Shown piece by piece: positions 1 through 11,790 of a DNA stretch of 64,000 nucleotides. The DNA is from Monodelphis domestica. Lineage: Eukaryota; Chordata; Mammalia; Didelphimorphia; Didelphidae. Position 1 is the stretch's first letter, and each line of letters starts with the position of its first letter. The DNA lies in the NCBI RefSeq assembly GCF_027887165.1, contig NC_077230.1:265055943-265119942 (forward strand), read 5' to 3'. A program made the translations under genes and the position numbers. Under the pieces are notes generated by a model that saw nothing but the letters and a program-made list of their open reading frames with translations, had not been told where the DNA came from and did not search any database.

Positions 1-605
1 TCATGCATAGGATTTAGAGCTGGAGGAACCATAAAAACCATCCAGTCAAGTGATTTCCAATATTTTTTTTAAGTGTGATGAGCACCTTTTGACATAATAG
101 CCCTTCACATAACAGTGTCTATACTTTTAGTATCGGAACCTGAGTAGCCTAGCCTCTAGGGAGCATTACTTGGAGCACCCACAGATATTCTTTGCCTGGT
201 TCTTTTCAAGAGATGAAGTTTGGAAGGAGATGACTTGGAACACAAGGGACTAAGGAGCTTATACTGGATGATGATGAAGAGGTTTCTTTCTAATTTGTCT
301 GCTGAATTGGAAGAGCTGATGAATCAAGGCCATAAAATAGGAGATGACCAAAGAGTTCCCTATTTGGCTACTAGACTGGAATTCTATGTGTAAACAAAGA
401 TGTGACCCACACCTTTGGATCTCTCTCTCTTTTGGGGGGGGGGGAGAGGGCTTCAAAGCTGGCATGGCTTTGAGCTGTCTGAGGATTTTACCCTATAGGC
501 CAGTTCATCCACATTAAAGTATGATCCTACTTCCACAGCCTCTCTCTCAGCTGTTCCATATTTTCTACTCAAAATGACACCACCCTGGAGTTCATTACCT
601 CATTT
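1..605. other. No recognised feature
   Basis: I see no gene and no repeat family that I can name here. There is a run of about twelve G's near 434-446 next to a short CT tract. The only open frame is short and crosses this low-complexity stretch, so I do not treat it as coding. Confidence 0.5.
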
Positions 606-879
606 CTAGTTGCTTAAGGTTTTGCAAGTCTTTTATTTTTTACTTAAATTTTTTCAATCAACAAAAATCTGCCTTCCCTCCTTCCCTTCATCATTTCCTA
701 CAGCATAATAGTAATCTTTCACATTTATGTGAAATACATACTATTATTTACTATGAGTTGCTCAGCCATGCCCCAATTGAGGTGTACCACTCAGTTTCCA
801 TTTGTCACTGCAAAAAGTTGTACTTTTGTACAATCTTATTGAGGTTTTTTGTTTGTTTGTTTTTTGCTTAGGACTGTTC

Positions 880-921
<42 letters not shown>

Positions 922-2105
922 CTCCCACTAATTCCCCTTCTCTCTTCTCCTATTTCCCCCTCTTTCCCTATTGAATGAAATATATTACTGGGCCCAGCTT
1001 TGTACATTTGTATTCTTCCTTCCTTTGACAAGTTCAGAAAAGAGGAAGGTTCAAGCATCTACCACTCCTCCTACCCCTTCCTCCTTTTTTGTATAGATGT
1101 CTACTTACACACAGATTAAGTGAGATAATTTCCCTTAACCTTACTCTCCTTTTCCTCCTCTAGGCATTTTCTTTTCCCCTCCCTCTCCATTATTCTCTTA
1201 AAATCATTGAGATAGAATTAGTCCCAGGCCATCTGTGATAGTAATAGGGTTTTTAGGAGGCACCCTGTTAGAATATAGGCACTAGATTCTTCTTTAGTCT
1301 CTTGTTTATTATTTACTTATTTATGATTGTTTATTCACAGTTTATTTTTAAATTTCTCTTGATTCCTATGTTTGCACATCACAGTTTCTACCCCACTCTG
1401 ACTTTTTCATCAGAAATGATTAGAAGTTTACTATTTCATTAAAGATCCATTTTCTTCTCTTGTAGAATTATACTCAATTTTGGAGGCAAGTTATTTTTGA
1501 TTATAAACCTACATTCTCTGCTTTCTAGAATAGTTCTCCACTCTCTTACATCATATGTGATCTTAAATCATATGTGATCCTACTATGGCCCCTTGGGACT
1601 TGAATTCTTTCTTTTTGGCTGCTCATTATACTTTTTATTTTACCTGGAAATAATAGATTTTGACTATAATGCTCTGGGAGTTTCTATTTTATAGTTTTGT
1701 TCAGGTAGCAACTGGTAGATTCTTTCCATTTCCACTTTGTTCTCTGGTTCTAAAAGATCTGGACAATTCTCTTTTAAGATTTCCTGAAATGCAATGTCTC
1801 TTTTATTGGTCAAGACTTTCAGATAGTTCAATAATTTTAAATTCGTTTTCTCCTTAGTCTATTTTTCAGGTCAGTCTTCTTTGCTATGAGATACTTTACA
1901 TTTTCTTCTTTTTTTTCCACCAGTATTTTTATTTATTTCAATATTTCCTGTTATCTCAGAATCATTGGCTTCTGTTAAGTTCATTTTAGTTTTCAGGGAA
2001 TTTGTCATTTTGGTCCTTTTCGAGTATGAAGGACAGAAACTAAAGCCCTTCACTAGCTGGTTCTGATCTATCTTCACTGATTTCATTCATACTATTTCCT
2101 TTCAT
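606..2105 (-). repeat. L1-lineage LINE remnant (HAL1-like)
   Basis: Read on the minus strand, 606-860 resembles the L1 3' end. On the plus strand it shows the antisense of the last ORF2 segment, with 'cagccatgccccaattgagg' followed by 'cactcagtttccatttgt'. From about 930 to 2105 the sequence resembles the ORF1-like part of the element at 52.2-53.8 kb, with the same blocks in the same order (for example a 'ttcctgaaat...aatgtctc' block, then 'agttcaataatttt', then a 'cattttcttctttttt' block). ORF1-type sequence running straight into an L1 3' end, with most of ORF2 absent, fits a half-L1 (HAL1) or an internally deleted L1. It is old and has no open frame. A TCTA microsatellite lies inside it. 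Confidence 0.6.
878..922. repeat. (TCTA)n microsatellite
   Basis: About eleven near-perfect tetranucleotide units lie inside the L1-lineage remnant. A pure tract of this length is likely to vary in length between individuals. Confidence 0.95.
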
Positions 2106-2309
2106 GTACTCTGTTCTAGGTAAACCGACTGATTGTGGCATTCTATCTCTCACCACCATGCCATGGATGTCTCCTTCCTATGACTAGAATCCTCTCCTTG
2201 CTCAACTACTTCTTTGACTCCCTTCAAAGCATACCTCAGATGCCACAATTCCCCTCTCACTTTTAGTAACTCTTGTTTTTATTATTCCCTCTCAGAAACT
2301 ATTGTGTAC
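2106..2309 (+). repeat. LINE-2 3' region, left part
   Basis: This resembles the stretch of L2 between the end of ORF2 and the 3' terminus ('ctcctt..tcaaagcatacctcagatgccac', then CT-rich sequence). It is separated from its own 3' terminus (2559-2725) by a SINE. Confidence 0.6.
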
Positions 2310-2549
2310 TCTGTTGTTAAATTGGGGGGGGGGGGGGGGTTCAGTTGTATTTGGGGTTTTCTTAGCAAAAATGCTGGAGTGCTTTGCCATTTCCTTCGCC
2401 AGCCCATTTTACAGATGAAGAACAGACACAGGTGACTGGTCCAGTGTCACAGTTAGTAATTATGTGAGGCCAGATTTGAACTAACAAAGATGATCTTCCT
2501 GACACCAAGCCCAGTGTTCTATCTAATCTCTTCAACACCTCACTGCCCC
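2310..2549 (-). repeat. MAR1-like CORE-SINE in L2
   Basis: The plus strand carries 'tttggggttttcttagc', then 'ttttacagatgaag', then 'gccagatttgaact', the antisense of the marsupial CORE-SINE. The 9-bp sequence attgtgtac flanks it at 2301-2309 and 2550-2558, a target-site duplication within an L2. A run of 16 G's (2324-2339) lies in the tail-side segment. Confidence 0.85.
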
Positions 2550-2558
2550 ATTGTGTAC

Positions 2559-2725
2559 TTACTCTGCCTAGGTTTCATAGTAATGTCATTTCTTCCCAGA
2601 AGAATGAAAGTTTTTTAAAGCCAAGAACTGCATTTTGTTTTTTTGTCTTTGCATTTCCAGCAACTAACACAGTGCCTGGGATATAGCTGGCTCTCAACAA
2701 GTCCTCATTGAATTGAACTGAATTA
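2559..2725 (+). repeat. LINE-2 3' terminus
   Basis: This has the characteristic L2 end: a 'tttgtctttgcatttccagca' block, then 'cacagtgcctgggatatag', then 'tctcaacaagtcctcattgaa'. It is the right part of the L2 at 2106-2309. Confidence 0.8.
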
Positions 2726-3278
2726 GTATCCATTTAACATAAATTATATAACAACAAGCTACTGTGAATTTTGTGGTCTTTAAATGAATTTAGGTTATAT
2801 TAATCATGACAGAACTTTCACACAGTGAAAGAAGAGCAATTTGTATGTGTAACGTTTATTCAGTCTAAAGAAGGTATGTTTATTTATTATAAAACCTAAG
2901 GCAAGTCCCTCACACCTAAGATTTCCAGAAGAGCTACCCCAAGTTCTAAATAGTCTGTGGTTTCTCATCCACTCCAAAGCACAGCCAGGGGACCCAGTCA
3001 TTGCATATATATCTCCTCTAGTTTGCCAAAGGATATTGTTTAAAGCACAGGTAATCAGAAAAGCAGCCACAGAATAGTACTTCCACGAATGCATAATCAA
3101 TAAATCAACAAACATTTAAGTGCCTACCATGTACCAGGTACTATGCATTATCTAATAAGAAGAGCTCTATGCATGAGGGTGACACATGAAGGGCAAATGC
3201 ACAGGGAACCCAAGGACATATTTGTAAAGGCTCATCTCATATCTCCAACACTGTATTATCACCAGTGCCTTCTGGTAT
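2726..3278. other. Mostly unassigned; short L2 end
   Basis: An antisense L2 3' end is visible at about 3096-3150 ('aacatttaagtgcctaccatgtaccaggtac'-like). The rest, including a 103-codon open frame on the minus strand at 2804-3115, has no recognisable family and I do not call it coding. Confidence 0.4.
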
Positions 3279-4369
3279 TGACATGGGCACTGTACCCCCA
3301 GAAACCCAGGCAAACTATTATCAGGGAAACTCCCTTGCTCCCTTCCATCCTCCTGACTCAACCTAGAAACACCCAATGACCCCACCCAGGGTCCTGAGAT
3401 ATTTATCTTCCTTGATTGTCCTCTAGATTTAAGATGGACAAAGAGATGAATCTTTATGCCTCCAGGCAGACCCCAATCAGATGACCACCTCACCCCACCA
3501 AATGCCTGACCGACTAATAATACTCTCGTCCACACCAGGACATAGCATCTAAAGAGGATAAAAGCCCCAGAACTGATGTCCTCTGGGGGACAGCCTTTCC
3601 ATCCATGCTGTCCCCATGGAGGAACAGCCTCTCCATTCATGCTGTCCTCCCAGGAACTGCTCCCCATCTTGCTGTTCTACCTTGCTGTCCTCCTGGCCAT
3701 TTTAAACATTACTTTCTAAATTAATAAGTTTCTGTTTTTGTTTTTAAGCTAAGTTTTGGAGTCTTGCATTCTTGTGTTATGGGTGTGGAAGGATACCCTT
3801 TTGGGTTCGGGAAGGATACCTTTTGCAAGCATGCAATGACTACGAAACTTAGCTTAAAAACAAAGAGATTTATTAATTTAGAAAGTAATGTTGAGAGTGA
3901 CCAGGAGGATAGCAAGGTAGAACAGCAAGATGGGGGGAAGTTCCTTGGGAGGACAGCATGAAAGGAAAGGCTGTTCCTCCATGGGGACAGCATGGATGGA
4001 GAGGCTGTCCCCCAGATGACATCAGTTCTGGGGATTATATACTCTTTAGATGCTAGGTCCTGGTGTGGATGAGAGTATTATTAGTCCCTCAGGCATTTGG
4101 TGGAGTGGGGTGGTCATCTGACTGGGGTCTGCCTGGAGGCATAAAGATTCATTTCTTTGTCCACCTTAAATCTAGAGGACAAAAGAGGGTAAATATCTCA
4201 GGACCCTGGGTGGGGTCATTGGGTGTTTCTAGGTTAAGAGTCACAAGGATGCAAGGGCAAAGGAGTTTTCCCTGATAATAGTTTGCCTGGGTTTCTGGGG
4301 TACAGTGCCCATGTCACTTGCAAAAGGTATCCTTCCTGAACCCCAAAGGTAATCTTCCCACCCTTAACA
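3279..4369 (+). mobile_element. ERV 5' LTR, split by another LTR
   Basis: The forward LTR runs 3279-3774 and resumes at 4317-4369, about 549 bp in total. It starts TGACATGGGC and ends CTTAACA. A TATA-like 'ggataaaagc' lies near 3559 and a polyadenylation signal 'aataag' near 3723. An inverted LTR of the same family sits at 3775-4316. Directly after the end lies 'gcccaacgt', the core of a tRNA-Lys type primer-binding site, so this is a 5' LTR rather than a solo LTR. No matching 3' LTR is visible downstream. It is a broken fossil. The exact family is not known to me. Confidence 0.8.
3775..4316 (-). mobile_element. Solo ERV LTR, inverted, nested
   Basis: This 542-bp block is the reverse complement of the surrounding LTR. 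It begins TGTTATGGGT and ends CCCATGTCA on the plus strand. The 4-bp sequence CTTG is present at 3771-3774 and 4317-4320, so it inserted into the host LTR as a normal integration and later lost its internal region. Its AATAAA (minus strand) is near 3870-3875. Confidence 0.88.
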
Positions 4370-4910
4370 TTTAATGCCCAACGTTTTTGGCTCTCCTGAA
4401 AGCTACTCCTGTACTCCAGATCATCAACAAGGACACAGCTTCTCAGGTAGGAAGAAGCCTTTTTTTTTTTGACTCCTGAAACCCCCATCTTTTGGGTGAT
4501 ATCTTTGTGGGACCTCTTTCGTGCTCTCTCCCCCATCGCCCCCAGATCAGTCTGGCCACTGGAGTTTGGGGTCTATCTGTCGGCTCCCACTTCTGATACT
4601 AGAAGACGTTCTGGTGTGTGGGAAGTCTTGCCTCAGTATTACACTGACTGCTCTTTGTCGGGCAACCTCTGTGGACGCACAATTGTTGACCCTCCAGTGT
4701 GGAATTAGCCATTCTGCATCTAAATGGGACAGAGACAGAGAGAACCCCAAGATTCCCCTTTGGGGTGTATACTTAAAAATTGAAAAAAATTGGCACTAAA
4801 CAGCTTAAAGAAAAAGCAACCAATTTCTTTTTATAATATTGACTTGGCCATGTTACATCCTTGGTAATCAAGAGGCATGGCCTATCCATGGCACCCTAAA
4901 ATTGAAATTG
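4370..4910 (+). mobile_element. ERV leader region
   Basis: This follows the 5' LTR. It holds the Lys-type primer-binding core near 4376-4384 and then a leader-like stretch with short open frames. I recognise no gag motif with confidence. It is a fossil with no intact gene, and its right limit is uncertain. Confidence 0.5.
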
Positions 4911-7638
4911 TTTAAATTTTCTTCAGCCTGAGGTCAAGGCAGATAGGGACTAGCCAACCCAATTGAGAAAAAGGGAGAAGAATGCTTGCAGGCCTCTCCT
5001 GCTGGAAAGAGATCAAGTCTAAGCAGCCTGAGAGAAATTTCAGTTGGATTTTTTGTTTGTTTATTTGTTTGTTTTCTCTTGTGTTAAATAGCTGAGCAAC
5101 ATAAAAAAAATGATGAGGAAATTGACTTTTTCTTACCCTGAATTCTAACACCAGGTGGCAATTGGACATATTGTATGGACAGAAGCTCCTTACCTTTTAG
5201 CTTTATGCTCTCACTAGGCTCCCAGTTCTCCAAAACTCTACTCTTTATTTGGATTTTAAGGCAAGGGTCCTCCGAGAAATCCAGGCGGAGATGGGAAGTT
5301 ATCAGTTCACTGATCAGATCTGCCTTCTCCTCTACTGCAAAGAAGAAGGTGTTGATTCTGAACAGAGACAACTGGTGAGAAAGCCCTATTTTGGGGATTT
5401 TTAAGTGTCTTACATTTTTAAAACTAAGGTTTTTTTCAACATGGTAGAATGACCTATTAATTATCTTCTGTTTTGAGGTAAACAGGGAGAGATGAGAAGA
5501 CCTGATAAATCTCTTTTCCCTGTCTGCTAGCCAGAAGGAAGTAATGCTTAAATCTATTAGAGGTATTTATTGGTATTTTATTTCAAAATTGTGATCATGT
5601 ATTTATATGGGTTTAGAAAATAACATCCTAATTTTAATTTTGTCAGACAGTGAAATTTCAGTTTGTGTAGAAAAACCATGGATCAGTTTTGTAAAACAGG
5701 TTTTAGCAGTATTTAAACTTACCCAAAATGGGTTTTTGTTTAAAATTATCAAATGGTTTTCATCTCAATGGTTTTCATCCCAGTGTATTAAAGTTGGACT
5801 AACTTTATTATTACATTTAACTTCTTGGTCTTGAAAATAGATAATCAGCCTGCTTGTGAAAAGGCTTTCTTTAAGGTTTACAGTCCTTAAAAGGTTTCAA
5901 ATCTCTAAATTTAAAATAGATCCTATAATACTAAATGCTTTATGAAATTTTTTTTAAATGTTATGTGAGTTGCTGTTGAAATATGTATTTTAAATATTGT
6001 TTGGATGTAAACAAAAGCTCATTGTAAACCTGATTCTACCATAGATTTTGTTCAATACTCAGTGGTTACCTCAGTTTATCAATTTGTACTATGAACTGAA
6101 ACTCATAACTGATGCTAAACTATGCCAAAGATACAGTATTTCAATGATCCTTTAAATCAGAATTCTTTTGGTTACTGATTAGCAATTGAAGTGATACCAA
6201 GGGAATGTTTGTTTGACTTATGATGGTAAAAGCAAGTCAGAGAAAGTAGAGAAGGTATGTTGGGTTTGAATTCAGAAGAAAGAGGGACTTTGATCTAAAG
6301 TCCATAAAGCTTGAGTATGCAGATTTGTGAAGGAAGAATGGAAGTTGTGTTCTGCCTTTTAAGCAGAGGGTTTTGAAGGAAAAGAGAGAGAGAGAAAGAC
6401 ACACACACACACACACAGAGAAGGTGAAAGAGAACAGATAGATGTTCTGCTCACATAATTGGATCTTTAACTTGGGGATAATTTCTAGAATTGATGTATG
6501 TAGTTTTGTAAAATCACAAATAATTCTGGAATTTCTCTGAAAATTCCTTAGAGAGATTCCTGACTGGTCTTGTCTTGTTCCTTCAGAGGGCCTAAGGTCA
6601 GGATTTGATCTAGCCTAGATTTGTATATTACTAAATAGCTAATGAATTCAACATTCCTGTTCAAGTTTTATGACTAAATTGTGACAAATTAATTATTGCC
6701 AAAATATGTAAGAATAATTGCTATAATGTAGACATTAAGAAATCCTTAGAGAGGGCAAATGGTCAGAAAAGCTTGTTTGAGGGTATGGAGATTTGTTTTT
6801 GGACTGCTGATAAGCAGAATTTCTCTGAGCTGTAATGGGTGAGACTTATCCTTTAAGGAAAAAGAAGGCTTCTAGGATCCAATGGCAAGTGCTCAAAGGA
6901 GAAAGTCCTAGGATAGTTAGAGAAGACAGCCCAAAGCTCACTTTGGACTGGACTTAAATGACCATCTAGGCTGCTAATCCTTGAGTGAAACAATAATGGC
7001 AGTGACAGTCTTGCTTAGTATACGAAGCCACTCACTATGTCCTTTGTGACTTGGAGATATTTTCCCTTTCTGGGCCTTCTTCCTTCATGACATTCCCATA
7101 ATCAGCACATAATACAAATTAGAAAATTAAAGTTTCCCTTTCCCCAAACAACCTATTAGGTTAATAATTGAACATTCTCAAACTGTTAGGGAACATACTT
7201 TGAGAAGTAGGTGAAGTTTATTAATTGATGGCTTGTATTTGCAGCCTTAATTGAAGTTTGGATCTTGAGCTTGGAATAGCTCAAAGCTCTCCTGAATTTT
7301 CCCCATAATCTGAAGTAAAGAAATTCATATGTAAAATATTGTTAAACAAGTATTTATAGATGTTATCGTTAATGTGTACTTTGCAAAAGGATATTCTTTA
7401 ACAGAAACATCACATACCAGCTCTGCAAACAACTCAGGAATCTGATTTCCTAAAGGGATCTATTCCTGTCAGAAGATGATTTCTGAAGAAGTCTGTTGGC
7501 TAAGATATCATAACATTTAATATAGGTGAGAGCCTTAAACTGTAGTTGAAGGCCGTAAACTGTAGCAGTTAAAATGGTGGAAGATACAAATTATGCTAGA
7601 TATAAGAGAGGGTGAGTAAATTGTGACTGCAGAAAATA
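4911..7638. other. Unassigned, possibly ERV interior
   Basis: This is AT-rich sequence after the ERV leader. It may contain decayed internal sequence of the same ERV, but I recognise no retroviral motif. The short open frames at 5084-5371 (minus) and 5607-5834 (plus) match no family I know. A purine and CA microsatellite is at 6383-6420. Confidence 0.35.
6383..6420. repeat. (GA)n/(CA)n microsatellite
   Basis: A run of GA units passes into about ten CA units. Confidence 0.9.
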
Positions 7639-8616
7639 TGTTTCACTACAGTGTCTTGGTTTTTAAATCAAATATAAGGTGGTCACCAGGGAAATATTCC
7701 CAATTATTCAATATGCCCAAGTCAACTGGGTTTTATAGAGAATTTAATTAATAAAACAATGAGTAATCAAAGAAAGAGAGAGAGAGAAAAAAATGAAATA
7801 AGTATGAAGGGCCTTAAGCCAACATGGCCTAGACCTGAGTCTTAAGAGAGAGATCAGTCAGTTAGTCTTTTATCACTCACCACAAGGTCTGTCTAAGCAA
7901 GGATTCTAGGGACACCAAGCCAGCTCCATCTCAGCTGATTTCACCAGAGAGTTCCAGCCAGAGTCCTCCTCAAAGAGAGATCCAGCCAGAGACTGTTTCA
8001 AAGGGCCTCTCTCCAGAGCCTCCAGAGGGACAGAGTCCCCTCAGAGGAGCTCCAGTGAGACCTCCTTAGAGATTGTCCTCCAAGAGTTTCCCTTCTCCAG
8101 AGCCTCTCTCAAGAGATTCTTCCCAAGAGATCCTTATAAGAGCTTTCTCCAAAAGGATTGTCTCCTCAAGAGATTCTGCTTTTTCTTATTTAGGGGTTTT
8201 AATCCTATGTCACCTCCCCTAAGTCCTTACATCTACCAATCACTGTAGACATTTTCCAAAGGACTGCCCATCTGAAATCCTGCTAAGTCGACTAATCCCC
8301 TCAGTAAGTCTGAACCAGAGAAAACACAGCTGAGTCAACTAATCTCATTAAGAGAAAACCTGCCTGACCTTTATAGGTACATAGCATCCCATTGTATCAA
8401 TTCTAAAAACAGGCATAGCTCAAAGAACTCTTTGCCTCATCATAAGCATAGGTCCAAGTACTTTCATTGTTTAGCAAGGAGTTTTCTCCCCTAAAGCAGT
8501 CTTAAGTATGGGTGGAGTAGAGGTCCTCCCATTGCAAGGAGTTTTCTCCCCTAAAGCAGTCTTAAGTACAGGTGGAGTAGAGGTCCTCCCATTTCTGATC
8601 CTGGCGAGTTCTCACA
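7639..8616 (-). mobile_element. ERV LTR, family B
   Basis: Read on the minus strand, this shares blocks in order with the LTR at 12699-13437: 'tactccaccc', 'gggcagt', 'tgattggtagatgt', 'ttaggggag', 'ggtgagtgata', 'aaaacccagttgac' near the end, and 'aaatcaagacact'-like sequence just before the terminus. A 60-bp tandem duplication lies in its U3. I could not find a clean flanking duplication, so the ends are approximate and part of an internal region could be included. Confidence 0.7.
8474..8593 (-). repeat. 60-bp tandem duplication in LTR U3
   Basis: Positions 8474-8533 and 8534-8593 are the same 60 bp, differing at about two bases. In LTR orientation this lies in U3. Duplicated U3 segments are a known form of enhancer repeat in retroviruses, and that role is an inference here. 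Confidence 0.9.
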
Positions 8617-10339
8617 TCAAAATGGGGAATGTTTCCAGTAGAGAATTTGTTCCAATGGAGGATTTCTCAATGTGGAAATTTTTTAACATTTACAAGTCTG
8701 AGAAATTTCAAGATTTAAAATCCCAAATGCAGATGTGTAATGCCAATTGCTATTGTACTGTATTGTATTATTCTCTGTTAATCTCCCCTTGTGACCTATC
8801 TTCCAATCAGGGGAAGCAGTCACTGGATATCCTTCACATCTCCAAGCAGATTCCTAGCTACCTGATCATAACTATTTCTTTCCTTAAATTTTGGGTCTTC
8901 TCCTATGTTTTAAATCATGCATACCCAGCCAGCTGGACATATAATTCTCTGATTCATCTCTCTAGGTGCTTCTAGGGTAAAAGCACTCATGGGAGTCACC
9001 CAGATACCAGATGCCACCATAACCCCAGCAACCATCCCAGCCTAATGCTCTGGACACGGCCTACAATCAATACCTCTCTCTCCTAATGGATAGGCAGGGA
9101 CATCTCTATCTTAGTTACAAAATCTTAGTTACAAAAGCTTCTTTTCTTCAATTTCAGACCCAATTCTCTCCCCATTTCCTTGTTTTTCAGAGGCCTGGGC
9201 TGTGATTTACCGGATAATCTTCACTGCTGATCTCTGTATTCCTGGTCTTGTCCAGAATAAAACATGGTGGAGACTCAATCCTAGAAAAGCCATCTTAGAT
9301 GAGACTCACTAAAACAGAGGGACATGAGTAGGATATAAAATAAGACCAGAAAATTTAGGTCATAGGATTCTCTCTGGGTCATCCACTAACCTGCATTACA
9401 ACCACTGGCACAGAGAAGAATAGAGGGGAGAAAATTTGATAGAATGAAACACGGGCAGGAGGATCACTAAATTTCATTGCCTTGCTGGGGAATGCTGAAA
9501 TAACTGAGCAAGTGGAATGGTCTGATTCAATTTGACAATGTTTTATAGACCTATTCTTGGGCACAGAAAGATTCAGAGATCTGTGAATCAGGAGATTCAA
9601 ATTAAATTCTATCCTTTCCATATCCAGAAGAAAAGCGACTGATCAAACTTGGTTTGGGCATAGCATTTGGAAGAGAAAAAGGAGGAGACCTAGATAAAGG
9701 GAAGAAATAATGGGGTGGATGAATTGCACAAGAGAACAACTTAAAGCCAAAGAAAGGAATTTAATGCTTATTTTTGGCATAATTTGGGACCTCTTCGAGA
9801 TATTTCACTTTAATAAGCTGTGGCAATATACAAAGTAATTAATATAAATGATAAATGCAAAAATTAACATAATGTAGAATGAAAAGAGTAGAACAAACAA
9901 TAATATATGGACTTATCAAGCTTTAATTATTAAAGTATCATTGAAAAATCACTGTAATAATTGCATGTTCCAGTAATTGCTATAATCATTGCACAATACT
10001 GTAAGAAATGTTATTGTGTGCTACAGCTAGTTCTATTACTTTTTTGTCAATTAAACAAAATTTTTTAAAAATTCTAAAACAATCCCTTGGGATTGATTAT
10101 GTATAGTACAGATGTTCTTGATGGGAGTTGGGGAAATTGTATGTGCTCCTATTCTGATTCTCTTCATTTCTATGAATAGGGAAATCTATTAATTTTATGT
10201 ACCAATATAAAAATTTTATCTTAAAAAGGGAGATTTTTTGGGCTGCTCTTTATATTTCTCTATGAAGAATTCTTGATTTTTCTGTGTAGCAGTTAAAATT
10301 GGTTCTCTGCTAAAAGTATTATATTTTATGAGGTTTATT
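8617..10339. other. Unassigned; possible LTR at left
   Basis: From about 8736 (TGTAATGCC) to about 9270 the plus strand has an LTR-like look, with an AATAAA at about 9257 followed by a G/T-poor stretch, but no family or flanking duplication is recognised. The 155-codon frame at 8508-8975 runs from LTR sequence into this block and is not convincing as a gene. From 9300 to 10339 I see nothing. Confidence 0.3.
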
Positions 10340-11396
10340 AAAGATTATTATTATTAGTAGTAGTAGTGGTAGTCTCTCAGTGACCGAGAATGACTATTGT
10401 CTTTGTGCAGTTTCATCTAAGGTGTACCCTCATGTGGCTTTGGAGTCCAAAGACTGAGGCGCACAGTTTGTGGCACTTGGGGCATGGGACGCCAGATGTT
10501 ACGGGAGGTGCGGTTGTGGCCTGGTGTCGGCATTCACGAGCATCGGCAAGACGTCGACGTCGCTCATCTTAAAAGGTGGCTGCATGGTTAATGTGGGTTC
10601 GCCAGCTGCTTCTGTCAGAGGCAGCGAGTTCTAGTTGCTTTGGTGTGATGCCAGCCCACTTCAAGTTGGACTTTAGCTGATCCTTGAATCTTTTCTTTGG
10701 TCGGCCTTATTTCCTGGGTCAAGCTGACAGTTCACCATAGAATACCTGTCTTGGTATTCGCTGTGGGTCCATGCGGATGACGTGTCCAGACCATCGTAGC
10801 TGGGTTCTGAGGACCATGACTTTGATGCTGGTGGAGTTGGCTCTGTCGAGGACTTCCTGGTTGGTGATTCGGTCCTGCCATCGGATCCTCATGATTGACC
10901 GGAGAGAGCATTGGTGGAATTGCTCCAGCTGTTTCATGTGCTTCCGGTACAGTGTCCATGTCTCGCAACCGTACAGGAGCGAGCTGAGGACCACTGCGTT
11001 GTACACTTTGAGCTTCATCGCAGTGCTTACACCGCTGTGTTGGAGGACTTTGGAGTGCAGCCGCCCGAGTGCCTGGCTGGCCTTTTGGATCCTGGCATTA
11101 ATCTCGTGGTCTAGGGACCCGTCGTTGGCGATGGTGCTGCCCAGGTACTTGAAAGTGTTGACGTTAGAAAGCTGCGTGCTGTCGATTGTAATGCACGGCT
11201 GGTTCGTTGGCCTCCCTGGTGCAGGTTGGAACAGCACCTCTGTTTTGCTGAGGCTGATAGTCAGGCCAAACAGTTTTGTTGCGGTGGAGAACCTGTCCAC
11301 AATGGTTTGGAGATGATTTTCTTGGTGGGCCATGAGAGCACAGTCATCTGCGAAGAGAGCTTCCAGGATGAGTCTCTCTGTTGGATCCAGGTTTTT
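10340..11396 (-). mobile_element. RTE-clade LINE, 3' half
   Basis: This is a 5'-truncated non-LTR retrotransposon on the minus strand. The reverse transcriptase frame is open for over 200 codons and ends at 10719. It starts with the catalytic FADD motif (codons at about 11343-11354), continues through 'KTEVLFQP' and 'FKYLGSTIANDGSLDHEINARI', and ends with the 'LYGCETWTLY', 'LRSIMRIRWQDRITNQEVL' and 'WSGHVIRM' blocks typical of the C-terminal RT and thumb region in RTE-like elements. A GC-richer 3' UTR follows and ends in a trinucleotide tail (about 10347-10370), as RTE elements do. The absence of breaks in this part suggests it is younger than the L2 copies nearby. The endonuclease half is missing. 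Confidence 0.85.
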
Positions 11397-11452
11397 GAAA
11401 GGTTTTAAATGTCATGCTAATAGTATGTATTCCATAAAATTGGTGACCATCT

Positions 11453-11497
11453 TCACACATACACACACACACAGACACATGCACGCACGCACACACG
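11453..11497. repeat. (CA)n microsatellite
   Basis: CA units with a few ACGC interruptions. It lies between the RTE copy and the L2. Confidence 0.9.
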
Positions 11498-11790
11498 ATA
11501 TATCCCCTCTGCAATTTGATGATGTTTCAAATGTTTGTAATTTCCTACATCAACATCAAAATGAATTATCTTTTAGAGAATGATTAGGAGGCAGAGATGA
11601 AGAGGGAAAGCATTCCAAACATGGCAGGCAGTTGGCATAAATGCAAAGAATTGAGAAATAGTGTCATGTGCAAGAAATAGCAAGGAGGCCAGTATCAGTA
11701 GATAGTAGAGAAAATGGATGTGTTTAAGGTATAAGAAAATGGGAAATGTAGAAGGAATAAGGTTATAAAGGACTTTTAAATGTCAGAGTT

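Noticed and set aside
3167-3667. 166-codon frame on the minus strand
   Set aside because: It is antisense to the ERV LTR and is explained by the LTR sequence.
3279-4369. A plain inverted repeat or foldback DNA transposon
   Set aside because: The CTTG duplication, LTR signals and primer-binding core show LTR-in-LTR insertion.
8508-8975. 155-codon frame on the plus strand
   Set aside because: It starts in the 60-bp LTR duplication read on the wrong strand and runs out into unassigned sequence. Its repeated 'GGVEVLP' comes from the tandem duplication.
10771-11316. 181-codon plus-strand frame opposite the RTE copy
   Set aside because: It is the shadow of the RTE reverse transcriptase frame, which carries all recognisable motifs.
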